Positions 1 to 8,054 of a DNA stretch of 64,000 bases are shown in pieces (position 1 is the first letter of the stretch; each line of letters opens with the position of its first letter). The notes under the pieces are model-generated. The model was not told the DNA's origin. It saw only the letters and a program-made list of their open reading frames with translations, and did no database searches. This stretch comes from Paludibacter jiangxiensis (GTDB lineage: Bacteria; Bacteroidota; Bacteroidia; Bacteroidales; Paludibacteraceae): the NCBI RefSeq assembly GCF_001618385.1, contig NZ_BDCR01000004.1, positions 558,001 through 622,000 of the forward strand, read 5' to 3'. A program made the position numbers and the translations under genes.

Positions 1-540
1 GTTAGAATAGGCTTCTGCTGTTGGCACTGCAACATCCGGTTTAATGACAACAAAATGATTTTGTCCCAGATTTACATCGACCGGCTCAAGAATATCTCCT
101 ATGCCGGTAGCAAAAACCGGACGGTTATAAATAAAAAAAGGACAGTCAGCTCCCAATCGAACTGCATAACTTGCCAGTTCATCCTCCGAGACATGCAGTT
201 CGTAAAATTTATTCAACAACGATAACATGAAAGCACCGTCAGCAGAACCACCACCCAATCCTGCTCCAAATGGAATGTTTTTCTGCAGAGAAACAGACAA
301 CTCTCCGATCTCATAATCCTCACGCAACAAACGAAGCGCTTTCATGACCAGATTTTTCTCCGGGTCTCCGTCAATTGCAATACCTGAAATCGTCAGACTA
401 GTTGCATCCGAAGGCACTATTTCCAGTGCATCTTTCCATCCTATCGGGTAAAAAATTGTTTCAATATTATGGTAGCCATCCGGTCGTTTTTCTACGATAT
501 TCAGACCGAGGTTTATTTTGGCATTCGGGAAAGTAATCAT
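1..540 (-). CDS. ispE: 4-diphosphocytidyl-2-C-methyl-D-erythritol kinase, N-terminal part (cut by window edge)
   Basis: This is the first 180 residues of IspE, the GHMP-family kinase that phosphorylates CDP-methylerythritol in the MEP isoprenoid pathway in the cytoplasm. The start ATG lies at 538-540 and the protein opens with MITFPNAKINLGLNIVEKR, the family's substrate-binding N-terminus (NAKINLGL). The GHMP ATP loop reads PFGAGLGGGSAD around residues 85-100. IspE is normally about 270-290 residues, so roughly one third is missing to the left of the window. It is divergent from dnaB and has a good promoter just upstream (564-594). Confidence 0.95.
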   Translation of the reverse strand, partial: MITFPNAKINLGLNIVEKRPDGYHNIETIFYPIGWKDALEIVPSDATSLTISGIAIDGDPEKNLVMKALRLLREDYEIGELSVSLQKNIPFGAGLGGGSADGAFMLSLLNKFYELHVSEDELASYAVRLGADCPFFIYNRPVFATGIGDILEPVDVNLGQNHFVVIKPDVAVPTAEAYSN

Positions 541-563
541 GAGTATTTTGTATAAATAGTGTA

Positions 564-594
564 CAAAAATAACCAACAGTTCTATGCCTGCAAA
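564..594 (-). promoter_or_regulatory. Bacteroidetes-type promoter of ispE
   Basis: On the minus strand a TTTG box (591-594) is followed after 19 bp by TATTTTTG (564-571), which fits the Bacteroidota sigma factor pattern TTTG-N19-TAnnTTTG. The distance to the ispE start is about 24 bp. Confidence 0.7.
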
Positions 595-709
595 ATAAAA
601 TTTTCACCAAGTCGAAAGTTATCAACACCCGTTCAAAACTATTTACGCCAAACTATATTCCCTGACTAAGATTTTTCGTAATTTTGAACCCCAATTTTGA
701 AACTAAAGA

Positions 710-2257
710 ATGGAAACTAACACAAAGAATTCTAGAAGAAAAGCTCATTCCAATAACTTTATCCCGACTGCAAATGAATACGGAAAACTCCCGCCACAGG
801 CTGTCGAGCTGGAAGAAGACGTGTTGGGAGCCATTATGCTTGAAAAGGATGCCTACTCTATTGTAAGCGATATTTTGCGTCCGGAATGTTTTTACAAAGA
901 CACACATGTTAAAATATTTACCGCAATAGTCGACCTTGCCATTAAGCAGGAACCGATAGACATGCACACCGTTACCGAGCAATTGCGAAAGAACGGTCAA
1001 CTGGACGAAGTAGGCGGAGCGTACTACATCACTATGCTGACGGCGAAAGTGGCTTCAGCAGCACACATCGAATTTCACGCCCGCATTATTGCACAAAAAT
1101 ATCTTGCCCGTGAATTAATTCGCGTTTCAAGCGAAATCCAAAGCAAAGCTTTTGACGAACGCACCGACGTAGACGACCTGATGCAGGAAGCCGAAGGGAT
1201 GCTTTTCAAAGTGTCACAACAGAATGTCAAGAAAGATGTTGTCCAAATCAATCCTGTTATTGATGAAGCAATCAAACGTATTCAGGCCGCAGCAAATCGT
1301 CCTGAAGGATTAAGTGGCGTGCAAACAGGTTTCCATGCCCTCGATAAAGTGACTTCCGGATGGCAACGCTCCGACCTTATCATCATTGCTGCACGTCCTG
1401 CTATGGGTAAAACGGCGTTCGTCCTTTCGATGACAAAAAATATGGCTGTTGACTACAACACTCCGGTAGCAATGTTTTCGTTGGAAATGTCCAACGTTCA
1501 GCTGGTAAACCGTTTACTAATGAACGTTTGTGAAATTGAAGGTGAAAAGATAAAGAACGGCCAGTTGGCTCCTTACGAATGGGAACAACTTGACTACCGT
1601 CTTAAAAAGCTAATCGATGCTCCGATTTATCTGGACGATACGCCAAGCTTATCTGTATTCGAACTCCGAACAAAGGCTCGTCGATTGGTAAAAGAGCACA
1701 ACGTCAAAATTCTGCTCATTGACTACTTGCAGCTTATGAATGCAAGTGGAATGAACTTCGGTAGCCGCGAGCAGGAAGTAAGTATGATTTCGCGTTCATT
1801 AAAAGGACTTGCCAAAGAGCTGGACATTCCGATCATTGCGCTTTCGCAGTTGAATCGTAGTGTGGAAGGACGTGCCGGAAATGAAGGTAAGCGTCCTCAG
1901 TTGTCCGACTTGCGTGAATCGGGAGCTATTGAACAGGATGCGGATATGGTTTGTTTCATCCACCGTCCCGAATATTACAAGATAACGGAAGATGCCCAGG
2001 GAAATTCACTGTTGGGTATTGCTGAAATTATCATTGCCAAACACCGTAATGGTGCAACCGACGACGTACAACTCCGGTTCAAAGGACAGTACGCCAAGTT
2101 TATGAATCGTGACGACGAAGAACAGGACGAATATAAAGGATTCGTATCAAAAATCAGCAACGAAGATTCATTCAATCAACAAGCAGCACCTGCTATGCCT
2201 GATTTCCCGACACCACCTCCATTTTTAAGCGGGTCAGGCAACGATGTTCCTTTCTGA
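710..2257 (+). CDS. dnaB: Replicative DNA helicase DnaB
   Basis: DnaB is the hexameric 5'-3' helicase that unwinds DNA at the replication fork. The 515-residue length is usual for the Bacteroidota family. The N-terminal primase-interacting domain covers about residues 20-130 (LPPQAVELEEDVLGA). The RecA-like domain follows, with Walker A ARPAMGKT (GKT at 233-235), Walker B LLIDYLQLM and the DnaB-typical ALSQLNRSVE and DLRESGAIEQDADM motifs. The C-terminus is Pro-rich and ends in a short acidic, Phe-containing tail. A -7 box TAATTTTG at 679-686 lies just before the start. No intein is present at the P-loop. Confidence 0.97.
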   Translation: METNTKNSRRKAHSNNFIPTANEYGKLPPQAVELEEDVLGAIMLEKDAYSIVSDILRPECFYKDTHVKIFTAIVDLAIKQEPIDMHTVTEQLRKNGQLDEVGGAYYITMLTAKVASAAHIEFHARIIAQKYLARELIRVSSEIQSKAFDERTDVDDLMQEAEGMLFKVSQQNVKKDVVQINPVIDEAIKRIQAAANRPEGLSGVQTGFHALDKVTSGWQRSDLIIIAARPAMGKTAFVLSMTKNMAVDYNTPVAMFSLEMSNVQLVNRLLMNVCEIEGEKIKNGQLAPYEWEQLDYRLKKLIDAPIYLDDTPSLSVFELRTKARRLVKEHNVKILLIDYLQLMNASGMNFGSREQEVSMISRSLKGLAKELDIPIIALSQLNRSVEGRAGNEGKRPQLSDLRESGAIEQDADMVCFIHRPEYYKITEDAQGNSLLGIAEIIIAKHRNGATDDVQLRFKGQYAKFMNRDDEEQDEYKGFVSKISNEDSFNQQAAPAMPDFPTPPPFLSGSGNDVPF

Positions 2258-2280
2258 TAATCTATTCATTCCATAAAAAA

Positions 2281-2306
2281 AGCATTGTCCATTACAGGAC
2301 AATGCT
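2281..2306 (-). terminator. Intrinsic terminator of birA, overlapping its stop codon
   Basis: A perfect 10-bp stem (2281-2290 with 2297-2306) is followed on the minus strand by a run of seven T. The birA stop codon (2292-2294) lies in the loop. On the plus strand there is no T-run, so dnaB mRNA may end by another route. Confidence 0.75.
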
Positions 2307-3035
2307 CACTTCCTTAAAGGCGAAGGTTCGTTGCGTTCCCTTCTCTGTTTGCAACACCAAATGCCCACTTGGCAGAACATCCTCAATACTGGCCTTAAAG
2401 ATTTCATCATTTGCCCGATATTCATGCAAGCCGTCGTGACGGTAAAGTGCAGTCTTATAATCTTCATCAAAGCAATTCAATTCCTCCCGCAACAGCTGAA
2501 TATAGAGCATATAGATACGCTTTACAATCCGCTTCAAAAGATCTTCTCTATCGTATGTTTTACCCGTTATTTGCCTTAGAGAAACAGGATTAGGAGCATT
2601 ACTCACAAAAGATTCCTGATTAACGTTCAGTCCAATTCCAATCACACAATATTGAATATTGGAACCGCACAAGTCATTCTCAATCAGGATTCCCGCAATT
2701 TTTTTATTCCGCCAGTAAATATCATTAGGCCATTTAATAAAAACGTCGTCGATTTCTTCTTTCAATACACCAGCGACAGCCAGCGATACCATTTTAGACA
2801 GTACAAATTGTTGGTTAGCTTCAATACTACTCGGAAACAGCAACATACTGAACAATAAATTTTCACCATCTTCCGATTCCCATACATTGCCCACTTGTCC
2901 CCGACCTTTGGTCTGATAATCGGCGCTCACTACCATACCTTCCGACAATTGTTCCCGGCTAGAAACGAGCAACTCCCGAAGATAGTTGTTAGTTGAAACA
3001 GTTTCCCGAAGGCGAATAATATTGAACATTTGCAA
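2292..3035 (-). CDS. birA: Biotin-[acetyl-CoA-carboxylase] ligase BirA (no DNA-binding domain)
   Basis: The enzyme activates biotin with ATP and transfers it to the biotin carboxyl carrier lysine of carboxylases. The 247 residues hold the catalytic domain with the biotin/AMP loop variant GRGQVGNVWES (about residues 45-56; usual form GRGRRGRxW), KWPNDI and KIAGILIEN (about 99-120), and a short C-terminal SH3-like domain. It lacks the N-terminal helix-turn-helix of E. coli BirA, so it should act only as a ligase and not as a repressor. The start at 3035 is followed two codons later by a second ATG. A -7 box (TATATTTG on the minus strand, 3102-3109) lies upstream. Confidence 0.9.
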   Translation of the reverse strand: MQMFNIIRLRETVSTNNYLRELLVSSREQLSEGMVVSADYQTKGRGQVGNVWESEDGENLLFSMLLFPSSIEANQQFVLSKMVSLAVAGVLKEEIDDVFIKWPNDIYWRNKKIAGILIENDLCGSNIQYCVIGIGLNVNQESFVSNAPNPVSLRQITGKTYDREDLLKRIVKRIYMLYIQLLREELNCFDEDYKTALYRHDGLHEYRANDEIFKASIEDVLPSGHLVLQTEKGTQRTFAFKEVSIVL

Positions 3036-3378
3036 TTCTTTTTATCTCAATTAATTTCAGTTATAACAAGTAAACATGAACATTGCTCATTTTACCGAAC
3101 ACAAATATAGAAATTATTACTCCGCATTATCACGTAAAAGATTATAACAAAATTAGAAATGAAGTTAAATGAAGATTTATACGATTTTCAACCATTAAAC
3201 ACAACTTGCTTATTCAGTAAACTTTTGAGCTTGTAAAACTTCAAGGAAGCCTTCAAACGCAATTATTATTCGGTTTTAGAAACATAAGACAGATACAACA
3301 TACCATTATGTAAAAAATGGACGCAAGAACATACAAAATTGTAGGCTTCTTATTTATTCACACTGCCCAATACAAACA

Positions 3379-3393
3379 AATATCATTGATATT
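3379..3393. promoter_or_regulatory. 15-bp perfect palindrome upstream of sigma-54 promoter
   Basis: AATATCA-T-TGATATT is a perfect 7-1-7 inverted repeat whose right end lies 17 bp before the -24 element of the Nif11-like gene promoter. The symmetry and place suggest binding by a dimeric regulator, or an IHF-like bend; which protein binds cannot be read from the sequence. Confidence 0.45.
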
Positions 3394-3410
3394 AAGCACA
3401 ATATATCGTC

Positions 3411-3426
3411 TGGCACAACAATTGCA
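3411..3426 (+). promoter_or_regulatory. Sigma-54 (RpoN) -24/-12 promoter
   Basis: TGGCAC-AACAA-TTGCAT matches the RpoN consensus TGGCAC-N5-TTGCW, with exactly 10 bp between the invariant GG and GC pairs. Transcription should start near 3437, giving a leader of about 26 nt before the ATG at 3463. RpoN promoters need an ATP-dependent enhancer-binding protein, such as NifA or an NtrC type. Confidence 0.75.
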
Positions 3427-3462
3427 TCTGATTTAAAGTACTGAAACGAAATTATTCTAGTT

Positions 3463-3702
3463 ATGTCTCTTCAAAATGCTTTAATTTTCATTCGGAATGT
3501 AAACAAACACGCTCCTTTGCGGAAAGCGTGCTACAAATGTCGTTCTAAGGCAGATCTTCTTGAACTGCTTCACAACGAAGGTATCGGTTTTACCGAAATT
3601 GAATTTGAAGAAGCTGTTACCATGTCGTTATTCAAATGTCAGACCTATGACGAAGCTGACGAGGTAAAACAAACAGAATTATGGTTCCATTTATTTGCTT
3701 AA
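3463..3702 (+). CDS. Nif11-like small protein
   Basis: A 79-residue protein that opens with MSLQNALIFIRNVNKHAPLR and continues with a helix-turn reading LLELLHNEGIGFTEIEFEEA. This matches the Nif11 domain pattern (MSLxxxxxFLxxxxxDxxL, then LxxLAxxxGFxFTxEEL). Nif11 proteins are either small proteins of nitrogen-fixation regulons, whose role is not known, or leader regions of RiPP precursors. No GG/GA leader-cleavage site or Cys/Ser/Thr-rich core follows here, so a stand-alone protein is favoured. Cysteines occur as CYKC and near residue 65. It is led by a sigma-54 promoter and sits 6 bp before the next gene. Confidence 0.7.
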   Translation: MSLQNALIFIRNVNKHAPLRKACYKCRSKADLLELLHNEGIGFTEIEFEEAVTMSLFKCQTYDEADEVKQTELWFHLFA

Positions 3703-3708
3703 ACTATT

Positions 3709-4068
3709 ATGACAACAGAAATGATGAGTGAAGCTGCATTATTGCCTGAAGATAAAATCGAGTTCTACGAACTTGAAAAAGTTCGGTTTGTCGTTAAAGA
3801 CGGAACCGGACTTGATATTGCATACGCTTACGAAGATTTGGTATTTTCCGACCATGCATTGTTCATCATCCAATTTGACGGACAATCAACGAATAGCTGG
3901 AATTGTTGGTTCAATCACGAATGCAATGCTCCCGACAGGCTTGCTCTGTTGCGATCATTGGCAACATCGGCTAATCTAAACAATGTACAGCTTACATACA
4001 AAGGCACTTATGAAATCACCCAACCTGAAGGCAAAGAAGAAATTATTGTAAAATTCACCGAAATATAA
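3709..4068 (+). CDS. Hypothetical protein co-transcribed with the Nif11-like gene
   Basis: The 119-residue acidic protein is not recognised. It has no signal peptide or membrane segment, so it should be cytosolic. Predicted beta-rich segments (KVRFVVKDG, HALFIIQFDG, VQLTYKGTYEI, EEIIVKFTEI) alternate with one helix (DRLALLRSLATSANL). Two Cys lie close together in NCWFNHEC. The 6-bp gap and the shared sigma-54 promoter imply that it works with the Nif11-like protein. A weak AT-rich hairpin (4076-4116) follows and may end the transcript. Confidence 0.7.
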   Translation: MTTEMMSEAALLPEDKIEFYELEKVRFVVKDGTGLDIAYAYEDLVFSDHALFIIQFDGQSTNSWNCWFNHECNAPDRLALLRSLATSANLNNVQLTYKGTYEITQPEGKEEIIVKFTEI

Positions 4069-4116
4069 AGCTTCTTCATTGAAAAAAAACCAGCGAAAAC
4101 GCACAATTTTCAATGA

Positions 4117-5196
4117 TCACAGCTTCTTGGTATTCAAATATTTTTTCACCTCACTTGCAACAAGTTGTGCTGCATATCCGTTCCAGTGCGAATCATCGGA
4201 ATGATACAGTAAAGAACCTTTACTGCGTTCATAATTGTAAAGAGGAAGCACATTTAGAGTCGTTATGCCCTCGTTCTTAAGAAGAGAATCAAGCCGGAAT
4301 AAAAAATCCGGCTGCGTTGGGAATGGCACCAGATCGTAATAAACTGTTTCTTTGTTTGGCATTGGCAAGAACAAGAATTCGATTTGTTGAGAGTCGCAAT
4401 ATTTCTTGTAAGAAACCAACGCTTTGGTTACAGATTTCAGCCGTGCATCAGCTTTTGCCACCGACTTTTTCCCCTGCAAAAACAACATGTGATGATCTAC
4501 CGGTGAGACCAGTCCTCTCCCCTGCTGCTTATTAATACGAGCCTGTGCCCAACGGATATTATAAAAACGAGTCAGCCGATCGTAAAAAGCATCAAAACCA
4601 GTCAATCCATATAATTTTCGCTTCACATTATACGAAGCGGTATTGAGATCAAAAGGCCGACTCATCTCTCCGGTTACTGGCTTCGGCACATTACGTTCCA
4701 CCATCGAAAAGATAAGTAATTTTGGTTTATGCATGATACCGTTTTGAATCAGATAAATCATATCGTCAAGCGTGGAAGGTGCCATACTATATATCCGTAA
4801 TTTTCCTCCGGTCAGGTTCATTAAGCGTGCTGTCAAGGTCTCATCCTGACTCAAGCCGGTACCTGCCACAAATGAATCGCCAATAATCAGCACATCCGGG
4901 TTTGCTATAAAATGATCATTTCGGAACCCCCACTCGTCTGTTTTCCACACTACTTTTTTATTCACAGCTTCTCCCGTATGGTGTCCCAAATCTCCCTGTT
5001 CGGTCATATCGAGCGTTGTATTCGGATAAAACGGTCCCACGCGTGGAATCTGGCTCGAATAGAGCAAGCTCTCCCAAAGTCGGTAAGTAAAGAAATTTGG
5101 AGGCAAAACAAAGGCCTCTGTGATCCAGAAAAGCAGTATAGGAGAAGTAAACAGTAGAAACTTCTTCAGGAAACGTTTCATTTGCGGCTGCATCAT
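4117..5196 (-). CDS. SGNH/GDSL-like membrane-anchored acyltransferase partner (AlgX/AlgJ/DltD type)
   Basis: The 359-residue protein has an N-terminal membrane anchor (about residues 10-30) and an extracytoplasmic SGNH fold. The nucleophile motif is IIGDSF (Ser108) and the C-terminal catalytic pair is in DDSHWNGYA (Asp-x-x-His arrangement). Proteins of this type take acyl groups passed across the membrane by an MBOAT protein and put them on a surface polymer. The MBOAT gene lies immediately upstream, 6 bp away on the same strand, which supports that role. The polymer is not known. Confidence 0.8.
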   Translation of the reverse strand: MMQPQMKRFLKKFLLFTSPILLFWITEAFVLPPNFFTYRLWESLLYSSQIPRVGPFYPNTTLDMTEQGDLGHHTGEAVNKKVVWKTDEWGFRNDHFIANPDVLIIGDSFVAGTGLSQDETLTARLMNLTGGKLRIYSMAPSTLDDMIYLIQNGIMHKPKLLIFSMVERNVPKPVTGEMSRPFDLNTASYNVKRKLYGLTGFDAFYDRLTRFYNIRWAQARINKQQGRGLVSPVDHHMLFLQGKKSVAKADARLKSVTKALVSYKKYCDSQQIEFLFLPMPNKETVYYDLVPFPTQPDFLFRLDSLLKNEGITTLNVLPLYNYERSKGSLLYHSDDSHWNGYAAQLVASEVKKYLNTKKL

Positions 5197-5202
5197 ATAC
5201 TC

Positions 5203-6639
5203 TTAAAATTGAAAATAAATAAAATGTTGGCCGCTACCTCTGAATAATATAATCACGATAAAGATGGCATAATAAAGACTCCAGCGCCATGCCTTATGCC
5301 AATCGCCGGCAACGCCACCCAAAGCGTACGGATACTCTCTTCCTCGCCATTCGACGGCAAAAAAGAAAAGCACAAAAACAATTGTCAACCAGGGCCATAC
5401 CTGAGGTAAAGAAAATAACGATTTACTGAAAATTCCACTCAAATAAGAAAATGCATGACCCATATCCTCGGCACGAAAGAATATCCAGGCAAAAACCGCC
5501 AGTGCGAAAGTTAAAAGCATTTCTCCGGCTTCACGCAATGATGGCAATATTTTCCCTTTTGCCACAACATCAATATGGTTACGATTCATTTTGAACACTA
5601 CCAAAGGCATCATAAATAATGCATTCAGTGCGCCCCAGACGATAAACGTCCAGTTGGCTCCATGCCAAAATCCGCTCACTACAAAAATGATGAAGGTATT
5701 TCGGATTTTCGCCCACATTCCACCCCTGCTGCCTCCCAACGGAATATAGAGATAATCGCGAAACCACGAGGAAAGGGATATATGCCAGCGACGCCAGAAT
5801 TCGGCAATGTCGCGCGAAAAATAGGGATAGGCAAAATTTCGAAGCAGTTCAAAACCAAGCAAACGGGCTGTTCCCAACGCGATATCGGTATATCCCGAAA
5901 AATCGCCGTAAATCTGTATCGCAAAAAAGACGGCACCTACTACCAATGTACTTCCCGAGTACGCTTCGGAATGGGTGAAAATCTGATTGGCATATTGCGC
6001 ACAATTATCGGCAATCACCATTTTCTTGAACAGTCCCCAAAGAATTTGTTTCAACCCATCCACTGCCCGATCGTAATTGAATTCGCGTGGTCGCGACACC
6101 TGAGGCAAAAGGTGGGTAGCCCGCTCAATTGGTCCTGCAATTAATAATGGAAAGAACGAAACAAAAAGCGAATAGTCAACAAAGTTACGGGTAGGCTTTA
6201 TCTTGTCGTTGTAAATATCAAAAATATAGGACAGTCCGTGAAACGTGTAAAACGATATCCCGACAGGAAGAATAATATTGAGAGAAGAGATTTCAGTAGC
6301 AAAACCTGCCGTTTTCAATAAATCCGACAGTGATTCGGCAAAAAAATTATAGTATTTAAAAAAGCCGAGCAATCCCAGATTAATCGCGACACCCGACCAC
6401 AACCAAATTTTCCGTCCTTTCCTTGGTTCTGTTTTATGAATCTGCAAGCCGGTAATGTAACAAAGAAAGGTAGATAGCGCCAACAGAGAAAGAAATCTGA
6501 TATCCCAACAACTATAAAAATAGTAGCTGGCTATCATCAGAAGCCAGTTTTGTCCTTTCAGTGATTTTCGGGCAGGAAACCAGTAAAGCAAAAATACAAT
6601 GCAAAAAAAGAACGCGAAGTCTATCGAGTTAAATAGCAT
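5203..6639 (-). CDS. MBOAT family membrane O-acyltransferase (AlgI/DltB-like)
   Basis: A 478-residue polytopic membrane protein of the MBOAT family, which moves acetyl or other acyl groups from a cytoplasmic donor across the membrane. The family's region GDFSGYTDIALG is followed by the motif RDYLYIPLGGSRGG and by GFWHGANWTFIVWG, whose invariant His is about residue 326. Length and order match AlgI, the alginate O-acetylase subunit. The next gene encodes the SGNH partner, so the pair likely O-acetylates an exopolysaccharide or cell-wall polymer. Confidence 0.9.
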   Translation of the reverse strand: MLFNSIDFAFFFCIVFLLYWFPARKSLKGQNWLLMIASYYFYSCWDIRFLSLLALSTFLCYITGLQIHKTEPRKGRKIWLWSGVAINLGLLGFFKYYNFFAESLSDLLKTAGFATEISSLNIILPVGISFYTFHGLSYIFDIYNDKIKPTRNFVDYSLFVSFFPLLIAGPIERATHLLPQVSRPREFNYDRAVDGLKQILWGLFKKMVIADNCAQYANQIFTHSEAYSGSTLVVGAVFFAIQIYGDFSGYTDIALGTARLLGFELLRNFAYPYFSRDIAEFWRRWHISLSSWFRDYLYIPLGGSRGGMWAKIRNTFIIFVVSGFWHGANWTFIVWGALNALFMMPLVVFKMNRNHIDVVAKGKILPSLREAGEMLLTFALAVFAWIFFRAEDMGHAFSYLSGIFSKSLFSLPQVWPWLTIVFVLFFFAVEWRGREYPYALGGVAGDWHKAWRWSLYYAIFIVIILFRGSGQHFIYFQF

Positions 6640-6673
6640 ATCAAACTATAAAAAAAGCACTGATAATAACAGA

Positions 6674-6704
6674 AAAAGCATCACCCACAGCGAGCGATGC
6701 TTTT
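6674..6704 (-). terminator. Intrinsic terminator of ilvE
   Basis: A 9-bp stem (AAAAGCATC at 6674-6682 with GATGCTTTT at 6696-6704) lies just past the ilvE stop. On the minus strand it is followed by a T-run. Confidence 0.6.
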
Positions 6705-6722
6705 ATATTGAAAAGTATAATA

Positions 6723-7742
6723 TTAGTCTAAAACGGTAACCCAGCCATGAGTATCAGGCTCATCACCATACTGAATGGCTCGCAAATGTTCATACAATTT
6801 CCTTGAAATCGGTCCCGGAGTACCATCTTTAGAGATGACATACGATTTATTTTGATCTACATCATCGATACGGGAAATAGGGCTGATAACAGCAGCTGTA
6901 CCACATTGACCGGCTTCTTCAAAAGTTCCCAGTTCTTCTTCCGGGATTTGACGACGTTCAACTGTCATACCCATGTCTTTTGCCAGTTGCATCAGACTTT
7001 TATTGGTAATAGACGGAAGTATAGATGTCGATTCCGGAGTAACGTATGTATTTTGCTTGATTCCGAAGAAATTGGCAGGGCCGCATTCATCAACATATTT
7101 CTTTTCTTTTGCGTCAAGATAAAGAACAGACGAATAACCCATTGAGTGAGCTTTTTCACCAGCGACAAGACTGGCTGCGTAATTACCACCAACCTTAAAC
7201 GTACCGGTTCCAAGTGGAGCTGCACGGTCAAATTGACGAAGAATAACTACCGGAGTTGTTTGGAAACCACCTTTAAAATATGGTCCAACGGGAGTTACAA
7301 ATATCATGAACAAATATTCATTGGAAGGCTTCACACCAACCTGAGCGCTCGTACCAATCAATAAAGGACGAATATAAAGAGACGCTCCGCTTTCATAAGG
7401 AGGTACAAAACGCTCATTCAATTTTACCACTCGTTTCACTGCCTCTTCGAATTTCTCAATTGGCAACTTCGCCATCATGATACCATCTGATGTAGCTTGC
7501 AGACGTTTCGCGTTTTCCTCAATACGGAAAATACGAATTTTACCATCTTTACCGCGAAATGCTTTCAAACCCTCAAAGGCCTCTTGTCCGTAGTGCAGAC
7601 AAGTTGCTGCCATGTGCAACGTAATAGTAGAGTCGGTTGTTTCTTCAATTTCTCCCCATTGGCCATCTTTGTAAGTACAACGAACATTATAATCCGTTGG
7701 CATATAACCAAATGAAAGTTCCGACCAGTTAATTGAATCCAT
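6723..7742 (-). CDS. ilvE: Branched-chain amino acid aminotransferase
   Basis: A PLP-dependent fold type IV transaminase that interconverts Leu, Ile and Val with their 2-oxo acids. The 339-residue length fits the class II (BCAT2-like) subgroup. The catalytic lysine lies in GTFKVGGNYAAS; other family signatures are GQEAFEGLKAFR near residue 52 and YVDECGPANFF. The strong promoter upstream (7771-7800) and the terminator downstream point to a single-gene unit. Confidence 0.95.
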   Translation of the reverse strand: MDSINWSELSFGYMPTDYNVRCTYKDGQWGEIEETTDSTITLHMAATCLHYGQEAFEGLKAFRGKDGKIRIFRIEENAKRLQATSDGIMMAKLPIEKFEEAVKRVVKLNERFVPPYESGASLYIRPLLIGTSAQVGVKPSNEYLFMIFVTPVGPYFKGGFQTTPVVILRQFDRAAPLGTGTFKVGGNYAASLVAGEKAHSMGYSSVLYLDAKEKKYVDECGPANFFGIKQNTYVTPESTSILPSITNKSLMQLAKDMGMTVERRQIPEEELGTFEEAGQCGTAAVISPISRIDDVDQNKSYVISKDGTPGPISRKLYEHLRAIQYGDEPDTHGWVTVLD

Positions 7743-7770
7743 AATTATATTTGTACTGAAAATTTTTTCA

Positions 7771-7800
7771 CAAAGGTATCATTTATTTAGTGTAGAACAA
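7771..7800 (-). promoter_or_regulatory. Bacteroidetes-type promoter of ilvE
   Basis: The minus strand shows TTG (7798-7800), 19 bp, then TACCTTTG (7771-7778), about 29 bp before the start codon. The rest of the 312-bp gap to the next gene (7743-8054) holds one further -7 match on the plus strand (TACTTTTG, 7913-7920) that may serve the gene at 8055. Confidence 0.7.
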
Positions 7801-8054
7801 TGAAAATCTGAATTAATTGACAAAAAAAGAGCTCTCAAACAGAACAATGCAATTTTTATCTTTCAACTGAAAATAATCCCAGGTTCCTTGTGATGCATCC
7901 GATGAAAAAAATTACTTTTGCATACAAAACAGGACAATCTGTTTCAAAACGCACTAATTTTATTCTCAACTCTTTAACTGAGACGAAGCATTATTGTTTT
8001 TCACAAAAGAGGCAACAAAACGGCTTCCATAACCCTCTTTCAAAATATTGAACT

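Larger units (their letters stand above)
3036..3462. other. Long AT-rich regulatory region between birA and the Nif11-like gene
   Basis: These 427 bp have no convincing ORF. They carry the birA -7 box (3102-3109, minus), a 15-bp palindrome (3379-3393) and a sigma-54 promoter (3411-3425). The region is unusually long for this gene-dense window, as expected where an enhancer-binding activator must sit upstream. I looked for NifA-type TGT-N10-ACA sites and saw none. Confidence 0.6.
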
